From positions 2,492,501 to 2,556,500 of the forward strand of contig OU015658.1 in the NCBI GenBank assembly GCA_907165275.2: 64,000 nt of DNA, in the 5' to 3' direction. The notes under the pieces were generated by a model that was not told the DNA's origin, ran no database searches, and saw only the letters and a list, made by a program, of their open reading frames with translations. Both the position numbers and the translations under genes were made by a program. Numbering within the stretch: the stretch's first letter is position 1; each line of letters opens with the position of its first letter. Shown here in pieces: positions 1-9,130 of the stretch. This stretch comes from Zygaena filipendulae (Eukaryota; Arthropoda; Insecta; Lepidoptera; Zygaenidae).

Positions 1-1484
1 ATCCAAAGATACATAAAAAAAGTAAAAAAAAATAAATATAAACATCCGAGTTGATAACCTCCGCCTTTTTGAAGTCGGTTAAAAAGGAGAAACATTAAAA
101 AAATCCCCAATAAACAGAATGTAACAGAAAGGTAATATGGTCATTGCATAGAAATATGGTGTACTGTGTGTTATAATAGAATATTTTGACACTAGTTTAT
201 GCAGCTCAAAAGAAAGCGATCTAGCGATTATTCTTCAAGATTTCCGGTCAGCTTTTGAGTTGTCTTTAATATGAATAGAAAAAAAAGAATCAAGTTATGA
301 CCAAGACGTAGGTGAGGCTATATGGATGGATAGAAAAATAACTCTTTTAACCAAATAAAGAAAACCCTTCTATTGTTTGTCGCTAACAAATACATAAATG
401 GGTCATTGTTCTTCACAGGAAATAAGCTGTCAGTAATCTGAGAGCAAATAGTCAAATAAAAACGTAATTATTTGACAAACACTTACTTCCTGCTGGCAGC
501 TACTAGTAATTCTTCAACCTCAGAAGAATAACTAAAGCATCTTCAACCTAATGTATTTGACAACTATACCTACATTTAAATATATAAAAATGACTTAGTG
601 TCGTGTCGATGTAGCCAAAAGTATGCCTAAATATGCGTAAATTACTAGGCCTTAGCTACAAGGTTCGCAAACCTGTTCGCACACTATATATTACACGTAT
701 TTCAGACGTCACACGTAAAAAGCAGAGCCTTCGGAGAAACACGTTTAGCTGCAAATTGGCCATTAGCAAATTTAATTATTCGCAGTTAAAAATTGGAACT
801 TTGATAATTTCAAACTCATAAAAGGTTGTTTTTGCAAAGAATATGCGATTTTAATTCCGCACGTTTTTCGCGCCGACCGGAATTAGAATTGGCATCGGAA
901 CAGTTCCTGAAGAAATTCCGGACACACAATAGAGTTACTCTATATGTTTCGGAATAGAAAATTTGATATGATATCCATTTCCTAATATTTTAAGGTTAAA
1001 GACATGTAAAACAATAGTTTTGATTTTAATTAAAAGGTATAATATTGTATTCAGCATTTACATTTTAAATCGATAGGGCAGTTTCAATCTTTTATCTATT
1101 TGTGTGAGGCATTAACTTTTTTTTTTGGAAAAAAAAACGGATTTTTGACACGAAACAATATTTTTATGACGTTTTAGAAAACCAAGGAACGATAAGATAA
1201 GATCATCCAGTCGAAAATTCAGTTTTGCGTCACCACGCGACATATCGATTCCGCGCTTCAATTTTCTATGCGATAACGATTGTCTTCGCTGACACTATAG
1301 GGCTTACAATAAACCCAAAATAACCTTGAACAAGCAGTTTAATCGAAATAATTAATAATATATTACAAGGACTACTGGTACACACGGTTGTGTGGGTAAT
1401 GAATACCTACAAAAAAATGGATTTCTTTAAACGCCTGTGAGTGATTTAAGAGCAACATGTGTTGCTTTAGGGCGTTATCTTACT
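1..1484. other. No gene recognised
   Basis: AT-rich DNA without a frame, splice-bounded exon or RNA gene I trust. I looked here for the signal-peptide exon of lipase gene 1 and found none. Only the repeat fragment at 50-95 stands out. Confidence 0.6.
50..95 (-). repeat. Dispersed repeat ccgacttcaaaaaggcggag (fragment)
   Basis: gttgataacctccgcctttt-tgaagtcggttaaaaag is the reverse complement of the repeat at 18702. Confidence 0.5.
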
Positions 1485-1684
1485 TCCTACTAATATTATA
1501 AATGTGAACGTGTGGATGTTTGTTATTCAATCACGCAAAAACGGCTGAACGGATTTGGATGAAATTGGCATGCACGTTGTCAGGGGTACAGAAAATACAT
1601 CAGGGGTACATCTGGTACTTTTTATCCCGGACTTCCCGCGGGAATTCCGAAATTACCGCGGGTGAAACCGCAGGGCACAGCAGT
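1485..1684 (+). mobile_element. Helitron-like element (type tcctactaatattataaatg)
   Basis: Starts TCCTACTAATATTATAAATG and ends gcagggcacagcagt, with the 3' hairpin region ccgcgggtgaaaccg. A typical full-length copy is about 200 bp. A 93-codon frame across it is incidental. Confidence 0.75.
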
Positions 1685-2080
1685 ATTATATATAGATTGT
1701 CAACTTGGCTAAGTATCGTAGGGGCTGGTGTACCTACCGTTGTATACAGGTGTGAGTTTAAACGTAACGAAACGAGGAACATTATGGAAGGAACTATTTA
1801 GTATTCTATTTTCGTTCTAAATATCTGAAAAACGTAGGTATTAGCTTCGTTTTATTTTTTTAATCAATTGTATTTAATGAAATACATTATTCATGAAAAT
1901 TGAGCACGCATGAAGCAGACGCGCCGAGGTCGACGGATCATACTTAATAAGGCCTACCCTCTGCCACTATGTACCTTCGTGATCACGTCGGTCATATAAA
2001 ACGAAACGATTTGCTTCCTCTTTCACTATGCGTAGAGACCGCTAGAAATCAGAATGACCTGCTGGAGTGTGTACCCTCAC

Positions 2081-2404
2081 AATGGGCATGTTGACTAATT
2101 TTTTTTTAGTCCGTCTTGTAGATTAATAAAAAATATTGGACACGTATTTTTTATTTTTTTACGCACTCAAAAAATAACGGCGATACATTGAGTTGAAATT
2201 TCGCGTGATGTCACTTGACGGGCAGTTTGTATGGCGGTTTTAGCGGTTGCGTCACGACCCCCTCACCCTAAATTTTAATGCGCTTTATCTCTGTATATTT
2301 TAATTTATTTGAAAAAGCAAAAAATACGTGTCTATTGTTTTTTAATTTTCTAACTGACGGACTAATTAGAATTATGATTTCCAAAAGTAGTCAACATCCC
2401 CATT
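2081..2404 (-). mobile_element. Palindromic CRE-bearing MITE, copy 1
   Basis: Ends aatgggcatgttgacta and agtcaacatccccatt are inverted repeats. Two halves related as inverted repeats each carry tacgtgtc and a GTCC..AGAC block. Both central CRE-like sites are mutated in this copy. Non-coding, about 320 bp. Confidence 0.85.
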
Positions 2405-2432
2405 ATACCTCTTCAAGACTAGGCTTGTTTCC

Positions 2433-2708
2433 GGGGTATGAAAATCAGAATTCTTTTTAGTCGGTCTTGTAGGTTAAATATTGGAAACGTATTCTTTCTT
2501 TTTTACGTAATCAAAAAGTAACGGGGAAAAATGGGGATATACAACGTGCTGTAAACTGTAGCACGGCGTGACGTCACACGTATTTCGACTTAATGTACCT
2601 ATCTCCGTTATTTTTTGATTGAGTACGTAAAAAATGAAAAAATACGTGTCCATTATTTTTATTAACCTACAAGACGGACTAAAAACTAAAACTTGGTTGA
2701 CAAGCCCA
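2433..2708. mobile_element. Palindromic MITE, divergent subfamily, copy 2
   Basis: Starts ggggtatgaaaatcagaa and ends ttggttgacaagcccatt. It shares the agtc-gtcttgtag and aatacgtgtcc blocks with the other copies but has a distinct centre (acgtgctgtaaactgtagca), shared with the copy at 32855. It has one TGACGTCA at 2569-2576. Confidence 0.75.
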
Positions 2709-2883
2709 TTGGCAGACGAACACCTTAACCCATACCTATCTTCGCTTCCCATCAGTCATATCGGATTAAAAAAAGGAGTCAGTTATGGGTTGTGTTAGTT
2801 TTACCAAGTCGCGATTATTTGATGTGGCCACTGTATCATGTAGCCATGAATTATTACGATCTTGATATGTCTTCGATTATTAT

Positions 2884-3190
2884 AATGGGGATGTGGACTA
2901 CTTTTGAAAATCAAAATTCTAATTAGTCCGTCAGTTACAAAATAATAAAACAATAGACACGTATTTTTTTATTTTTCAAATAAATTAAAATATACAGAGA
3001 TAAAGCGCATTAAAGTTTAGGGTGAGGGGGTCGTGACGTCACTAACCGCTAAAACCGCCATACAAACTGCCAGAATAGTGACGTCACGCGAAATTTCAAC
3101 TCAATATATCGCCGTTATTTTTTGATTACGTAAAAAAAGAAAAAATACGTACGTTGATTACGGAAAAAAAAATTAGTCAACATGCCCATT
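2884..3190 (+). mobile_element. Palindromic CRE-bearing MITE, copy 3
   Basis: Starts aatggggatgtggacta and ends agtcaacatgcccatt. Two exact TGACGTCA sites flank the centre. It ends about 40 bp before the acceptor of lipase gene 1 at 3232, so it forms part of that intron's 3' end. Confidence 0.85.
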
Positions 3191-3232
3191 ACAAAAGTAT
3201 GTAAGTAACACCTATGCATTATGTGTTTCCAG

Positions 3233-3536
3233 GTCCCGGCTCCACAAAACCAGCCAGAATACTGAGGAAATCTCTCAAACACCTATCATTTACTGTCGTT
3301 GGTGACGGGACCGTCCTCACTGCTCGCCGCGCCAAATATACGTACTTCCAAATGAAGGAACTCGCCAAAGATCGCGACTTGGACTTCAAGAATAAGAAGA
3401 CAGCGGTATACGTCCTGGGATACCTGGATAGCGCACGGTTACCCCTGTCCTGGCCAATCGCCAAAGTTTACAAGGACCTCGGATACAATGTCCTGCTCTT
3501 GGACACGCAAAGGTTTTCCTCTTTCGAGTATCCTGT
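3233..3536 (+). CDS. Lipase gene 1, middle exon (304 nt)
   Basis: It starts in phase 1 after tttccag and ends in phase 2 before GTGAGT. It encodes CPGSTKPARI onward to FEYP, the N-terminal half of the lipase fold before the nucleophile elbow. Three copies of the same MITE family lie within 1.2 kb upstream, the nearest ending about 40 bp before the acceptor. Confidence 0.93.
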
Positions 3537-5189
3537 GTGAGTTGATATTTAGTCTTTTCACAAAGTGTTATATCTGGTATTGCAAATAGGATTATTGGCT
3601 TTAGCCGGGCATGTTTGGCTTTTTACGGACGTATCTGTTCAAATATTTTCTCCTACGGCCTTGCTCCGGCCTTTGTCAGGATTTTTGTCTGGCTGCCGCA
3701 CGAGTCGAAACTCGAGTGCAAGTAAACCCGATGACCTCGACGACGCCCCGACTTTCCCAAGCGCAGTACATGATAAAAAAATCAAAGTACTCATTTTGTA
3801 CTTTAGTACCTACTTTTTATTATGTCCGGCTTTGATATATTTTCCGGCTTTTAGAATATACGTACGGCTTTACAAAGTGATGATGAGCTATTGAAATAGG
3901 TATTCCCGGCTTTTAGAGCAAATCGTCCGTCCAAATTCAGCGCCATGTCCAGCTTTTGTGTTTCTGGACCTGGCAACCCTCATTGTAGTTTACTCAATTT
4001 TGTGCCAGAGTAGATATTATGTTATGTCACAAAGGTGTAGGCATATAGGTATATAAATTGTGTGCTGGTAAAAACACTGTCGGTTTAGTAAATATCGAAC
4101 GCAACTACCCCAGGATTGATAGGTATTAGTGTATAAAAATTAAAATCCTACTAATATATGTATTATAAATGTGAAAGTGTGGATGTTTGGATGTTTGTTA
4201 CTCAATCACGCAAAAACGGCTGAACGGATTTGGATGAAATTTAGCATGCATTTTGCCTTTGACATGGAAAAGAACATAGGCTACCTTTTATCTTGGAATT
4301 CCCGCGGAATCTCCGAAATTAACGCGGGTGAAATAAAATTAATTATTGCATACTACACGTTGTCAGGGGTACAGATAAGGACATAGGGTACTTTTTATCT
4401 CGGATTTCCTGCGGGAAATCCGAAATTACCGCGGGTGAAACTGTGGAGCACAGCTAGTTAATCATAATAATATAGAAAAGTTATTGTGTAAAATTATCAT
4501 TCCATTCCAGGGCATCCCGCTACATGAGACCGGCGGGTTTCCACGCTGCCGAAATGTTAGCGAGCCTAACCAAATATGGACTGGACATACGAAATGTTAC
4601 CTCCATAGGACTGAGTCTCGGTGCCCACACCATGGGTTTCATGGCCAAAAGCTTCCAAGCTTTAACCGGAAGAAATATCTCTGTGCTGATTGGTTTGGAC
4701 CCTTCTGGACCTTGCTTCAGGCACCTCGGACCAAAAGATAGACTGGACAAAGGCGATGCAGATTTTGTGGAGATGATAGTGACTAACATGGATGGGTATG
4801 GTATGGCGACGCCAGTCGGCCATGTTAATTTTTACGTCAACGGTGGGGAGTACCAGCCCGCGCCTATTATTTTTCTACCCTGTGACGGTCTTTGCAGCCA
4901 TATAAGGGCTTATACAATGTGGATGGCGGCCATGTATAATCCAGATAAATTCGTCGGTATCCAGTGTGATTCTGTGCAACAAGCCAGAGATAAAGGCTGC
5001 TACGACAAAGTGCCCCAAATTACCAATATTGCTGGACCAAACACCGACAGAAGCAAACCAGGCATATATTTTCTGGCAACAAAAAATATTTACCCCTTCT
5101 ATCTGGGTAAAGAAGGAGTGAAAAAAGAGAGAGATTTCATCACGAACGTCCTAAGTGATTTTAACAAGGAAGATTTAATACAAGTGTAA
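3233..5189 (+). CDS. Secreted pancreatic-lipase-family enzyme, gene 1 of a tandem pair (5' exon outside window)
   Basis: Two exons are visible, 3233-3536 and 4511-5189. Acceptors are tttccag before 3233 and attccag before 4511; the donor is GTGAGT at 3537; the stop TAA is at 5187-5189. The first visible exon starts in phase 1, so a signal-peptide exon is missing and lies upstream of base 1. The protein belongs to the pancreatic lipase / phospholipase A1 alpha-beta hydrolase family. The nucleophile elbow is GLSLG (Ser codon 4614-4616), the acid is in LDPSGPCF (Asp codon 4698-4700), and His is in CSHIR (codon 4899-4901), so the triad is intact. Only three residues (DGL) separate the two Cys before the His, so the lid is much shorter than in pancreatic lipase. 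No C-terminal PLAT domain is present. The substrate (phospholipid or neutral lipid) cannot be told. Both visible exons equal those of gene 2 in length. Confidence 0.93.
4146..4457 (+). mobile_element. Helitron-like element with doubled tail, in lipase gene 1 intron
   Basis: Starts TCCTACTAATATATGTATTA and ends cacagCTAG before T. The second half (ttgtcaggggtacag to the end) is present twice in diverged form, suggesting one copy landed in another. Confidence 0.8.
4511..5189 (+). CDS. Lipase gene 1, last exon (679 nt) with catalytic triad
   Basis: It follows attccag and completes a Val codon split across the 974-bp intron. It encodes 225 residues plus stop, including GLSLG, LDPSGPCF and CSHIR. 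The intron before it contains a Helitron-like element at 4146-4457. No clear AATAAA lies in the first few hundred bases after the stop. Confidence 0.94.
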
Positions 5190-5479
5190 AAATTATTAGC
5201 TTATTATTTTCAAAGTAAGAGCTGTGATTAGTGCTTAATAGTTTTTGTGTATCACTTATGTCTATGTTAGTATAGTCGTTCTATTTCACGAAGTCCGTTT
5301 GGCTGTTATTATAATGAGATGTGCACACGCACATTATTTTAGTGTACGTAACTCTGGGAGAGCTCAGTTTCTATTGCAATGATTTTCACACACACAAATT
5401 CGCTCATTAGTACACGTCACTACTACCAGCCAGGGCCTCTCTTCGTGAAATAGAACAACTGTATGTAGGTATAAATATA

Positions 5480-5774
5480 TCTTAATATATACCTATAAAT
5501 CACGTGTCACGTTATTTGTCCGCGATGGACTCCGAAACTACTGAATCGATCGTGATGAAATTTCGTCACTATATTGTATTTGGCCCAAATTAAAAGTTAG
5601 GATAGTTTTTATCCCGGAATTCCCCCGGGAACTACGGAATTAATGCGGGGAACAGTAAATCACTGTAAACTACTGTCAGTGCTGGGGTACAAAGAAGGCC
5701 GTAGAGTACTTTTTTCCCGGAATTCCCGTGGGAACTCCGAAATTAGCGCGGATGAAATCGCGCGGGACGGTTAG
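5480..5774 (+). mobile_element. Helitron-like element (type tctaatatatataaatcacg)
   Basis: Starts tcttaatatatacctataaa and includes cacgtgtcacgttatttgtc and gcgatggactccgaaactac; ends gggacggTTAG. It carries an extra CCTA at 5492-5495 compared with the copies at 9784, 17217 and 60066. Confidence 0.75.
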
Positions 5775-5907
5775 TATTGTATAAATCCCCAAATTACGCC
5801 AAGACGAGCCAAGTGAAGCGGACGGGCACTACCTACCTTTGTCCTAATGTCCTAGAAAGCTGAAATTTGGTATGTAACCTAGTATGAGTACATGAACAAC
5901 AGAACAA

Positions 5908-6233
5908 TAGGGATGTTGACTAGTATTGAAAATCAAAATTCTAATTAGTCCGTCAGTTAGAAAATAAAAAAACAATAGACATGTATTTTTTGCTTTTTTA
6001 AATAAATTAAAATATACAGAGATAAAGGGTATTAAAGTTTAGGATGAGGAGGTCGTGACGTCACTAACCGCAAAACCGCCATACAAACTGTCAGAATAGT
6101 GACGTCACGCGAAATTTCAACTCAATATATCGACGTTATTTTTTGATTACGTAAAAAAAGAAAAAATACGTGTCCAATATTTTTTAATAATCTACAAGAC
6201 GGACTAAAAAATAAAAATTAGTCAACATGCCCT
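5908..6233 (+). mobile_element. Palindromic CRE-bearing MITE, copy 4
   Basis: Starts tagggatgttgactag and ends tagtcaacatgccct. Two exact TGACGTCA sites. Lies in the spacer between the two lipase genes. Nearly identical to the copy at 46751. Confidence 0.87.
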
Positions 6234-6239
6234 TTATAA

Positions 6240-7245
6240 AACTTGTAATTTTATCCCATCAACGCTCCGGATGGGTTCATGATAAACAGTTATTATTCAA
6301 TAACTATACAACCACTTGCAACTTCGAATTTTTTTTTATTTTTTATTGTAAACAGTAAGTTATTGATCACAGCTCATTTGATGGTGCTCAATGATGGTGT
6401 GGTCGAAGATTGTAAACACACCTAGCCTGGATTTCAATGGTCTGTAAATCATGTAGGTAGAATGCAGTTTGTTTTAAAAAGTTCAAAAGAATATAACGCA
6501 GCACATCGGGCGTGTGCTCTGGGGCGTATTTTTGAATCGTACGAATTACTTTCGCGCACGGAATCGCAAGATTCACTTACTTACAGATGCAAAGTGTTGC
6601 CATCTGAGCAACTACATTACAATTAGTATATTGTACAATATTACGGAGGTATAATATGGGTATAATAAAATAAATTGTATTTATTTATCATTGTTCATGT
6701 TAGTGTCAATACTACTATTAATATTAATAAAATACAGACGTAATCAGACGTTATATTTTTAAAGTAGGTAGTTAGTAGGTATATTTTGTACCTATAATCA
6801 GTATATTTCGACATAGCATAAAACATAGAAGGGTACAATCATACCTACTTACTTACTATATCTAAATGTCTATTTCAAAAACCTTAAAGTTGTAACATTT
6901 TAACAAAAGGTGTCAGTATATTGGCGAAAATTAAAAATTATTATTTGTAGAGCCAATAAGTGGTTTTGTAGTTATATTTAGGAATGAGTAGAAAATAGTG
7001 AATATATTGTTATGTTATACCTAATTTAAATTAAAATCTTGTTACAATTAGCATAATAAAAGAAAATAATATGAATATAAATTATTAGCAGTTATGGGTG
7101 TTTGGTTTACCTACTTGATTTTGAGAGAATAATGCATTTTCACAATTTTATTGACTTTTTTTGTGAACGATAAAATAGAGTTAGGTAACACAGACAAGAA
7201 GTTAACAAACAAATATTGTAACGACAATAAGTACATGTAAGTAAT
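6240..7245. other. Intergenic, nothing recognised
   Basis: Spacer between the two lipase genes; very AT-rich, no coding or repeat signal I can name. Confidence 0.55.
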
Positions 7246-7248
7246 TTG

Positions 7249-7488
7249 AATACATGATAAGTAATAATGTGTTAACCCACACTGGAGAAATTTAGAGTAA
7301 ATTAAAGTTTTAAAATTATAGCGCCATTTTTTGTCAACATTTTTATGTATTTATTAACATATTAAAACAATGTAATAAGGTAAATACATAATTAAAAAAC
7401 GTTCCCTAACTCTCAATAAATCGTTCTGAATCAATAACTTCATTTTGGGGGTTAACATGTTATTGCTTATCTGCGTCCATATGTATAA
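7249..7488 (+). mobile_element. 235-bp MITE family with terminal GATAAGCAATA repeats, copy 1
   Basis: Internal sequence (gtgttaacccacactgg ... gttaacatgttattgc) matches the copies at 24535 and 39688. The left end is degenerate; the right end is attgcttatctgcgtcc. No target duplication can be assigned here. Confidence 0.75.
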
Positions 7489-7812
7489 GCAAGTGCTTAT
7501 AACTGCAGTGACAACTCTCATTAATCATTATATCGGCACTGTAGTTCTATAACATAATTATACGAAATATTGTAAACAATAGATGTATATTTGACTGTAT
7601 GTCGCCAAAACATAGATCTACCTAATAAATAAACTATAGCAAACTATAGCAAATCAGTGAAAGCCCGCTTTAATACAGACCGACGGATCATCAGATATTA
7701 TAATATGGTCAAGTTTCTGGCACAAGGAAGCCGGATCTTGTTATTTCTGTACTCTTTTGACTATAAATATGCACGATTTCGCACTTTGACGTCTCGACAG
7801 CTCCAAACAATT

Positions 7813-8021
7813 GGCTACTTGACAATTTTGTTTTTAGTCAGTCTTGTAGATGAATAAAAAATATTAGACACGTATTTTTTTCTTTTTTTACGTACCGAAT
7901 CCAAAATAACGGCGATACATTGAGTTGACATTCCGCGTGACGCGTGATGTCACTAACCGGTTCAGTTTGTATGGCGGCTTATAGCGGTTAGTGACGTCAC
8001 GAGCCCCCACCCTAAACTTAA
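7813..8021 (-). mobile_element. Palindromic CRE-bearing MITE, copy 5 (truncated)
   Basis: Starts ggctacttgacaatttt and runs through the centre (tagtgacgtcacgag) to ccctaaact, where it stops abruptly at a SINE. About a third of the element is missing. Confidence 0.8.
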
Positions 8022-8025
8022 TAAC

Positions 8026-8128
8026 CTTGTGTTCATCTCACAAAGTGCACCCCCACCGGGTATCGAACCCGGAACCTCTTAATTAACGGGCAGGGATACC
8101 ATATCCACTACGCCAATCGGGTCGTCAT
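8026..8128 (-). mobile_element. tRNA-derived SINE head (Pol III A and B boxes)
   Basis: Read on the - strand it carries an A box TGGCGTAGTGG (8105-8115) and a B box GGTTCGATACC (8059-8069) with tRNA-like spacing. The acceptor stem is not restored and no CCA-adjacent discriminator pairing is clear, so I call a SINE head or tRNA pseudogene, not a working tRNA. It abuts a truncated MITE. Confidence 0.7.
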
Positions 8129-8780
8129 GTCGGTCGGTATTTCATTGTTCATAGTGAATCAAGGCCAAGTAATAGGCTATTTTATTGTTGTTGAAATGTT
8201 GATATCCAATAATTATACTCAAAAATAACATGGATAAGCATAACATAAGCGAAAAAATCAATGGATTTGTTAAAAAAATAAAATAGTTATAAACTGTTTA
8301 ATTTTGACTATGTCTGTCTCTTTCTAAAACGGAATTTTTTATGGCGGTTGTAGGGCGCTACTAGCCGAGTGACGTCAATATAGCATTAGCGCTTTCCTTG
8401 TCTAACTTGAACTTTTAAAGAGTCATTATCTCTGAAAGTACAAAAGATATTTGTAAAAGAATAATGCTATTATACTACTAATATATAAAGGTTTATAAAA
8501 AAAAAAAACACTAAAATTCCCTATTGCTTAAAAATTTGTTTATATTTACATTTTTTATGCAAATATGAGTTTTGGTTAGGTTTTATGGATCGGTGATGCT
8601 TCCGGAGCCAAAGACGTTACTTAGATACCCGCGAGAAAAAAAATGACCTCATGGCTCGTGAAAAATCGCTTCAACACTTCATGCCCTGAAACCTAATATT
8701 AAAAAAATCATACATTCTTCATAGATACAGCAATACTATAAAAGCGTGGTGAATAATAATTACCACATTGACAATTTAAC

Positions 8781-8815
8781 TATATGAACGTTCGTAGTGT
8801 ACGAACGTTCATATA
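8781..8815. promoter_or_regulatory. Perfect 16-bp inverted repeat upstream of lipase gene 2
   Basis: Arms tatatgaacgttcgta (8781-8796) and its exact reverse complement (8800-8815) flank GTG. Each arm contains GAACGTTC, which fits the nGAAnnTTCn unit of heat-shock elements. It lies about 180 bp upstream of the ATG at 8995. It could be a dimer-binding site or simply a hairpin; function is inferred. Confidence 0.4.
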
Positions 8816-8994
8816 CAAAATATTTTTTTACGTAATTGTTTCAAAGTTAAAATCCATAGATAAAATATTCCCCTGAATAATATTTATTTTTTTAATACCC
8901 ACAGTTTGTAAAATCTTAAAGAAAATAATATTTCTCATGAAAAACTTCTGTTTATTGTTTTTATTTGTATAAATTCTAAAAAGAAAAAGAAAAC

Positions 8995-9130
8995 ATGTCA
9001 TTGATTTTGTTTTACATATTATTAATAATGGCCAGTGTCGTGACAGCCGAAGAGAATATTTCCACTTCGATGACAGCTATAAGCAGATCAAGGGAAATAG
9101 ATGGATATGCTCTTGGATATCTAGGAGATT
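8995..9130 (+). CDS. Lipase gene 2, exon 1 encoding the signal peptide
   Basis: The ATG at 8995 opens a hydrophobic leader ending Val-Thr-Ala before Glu-Glu-Asn, a good signal-peptidase site. The frame runs to LGD and leaves one base before donor GTAAGT at 9131. That T joins GC of the next exon to give Cys46, continuing into PGSTKPA without disturbing the frame. It is too short for a plain ORF search. Confidence 0.9.

Noticed and set aside
1520..1801. 93-codon open frame
   Set aside because: It lies across a Helitron-like element; the peptide follows the repeat sequence and recurs in other copies (for example 11204-11437).
2583..2610. CCTA insertion in the MITE copy at 2433 as an independent event
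   Set aside because: The related copy at 32855 has ACTA at the same place, so it is probably ancestral to that subfamily.
1..3232. Signal-peptide exon of lipase gene 1
   Set aside because: I looked for a sequence like the gene 2 exon 1 with a GTAAGT donor and a matching phase and found none; it is probably left of the window.
3565..3894. 109-codon and overlapping 74-codon frames in the lipase gene 1 intron
   Set aside because: Intronic, no domain, no splice support, not present in gene 2.
8026..8128. Functional tRNA gene
   Set aside because: A and B boxes are present but the stems do not pair into a proper cloverleaf; a SINE head or pseudogene fits better.
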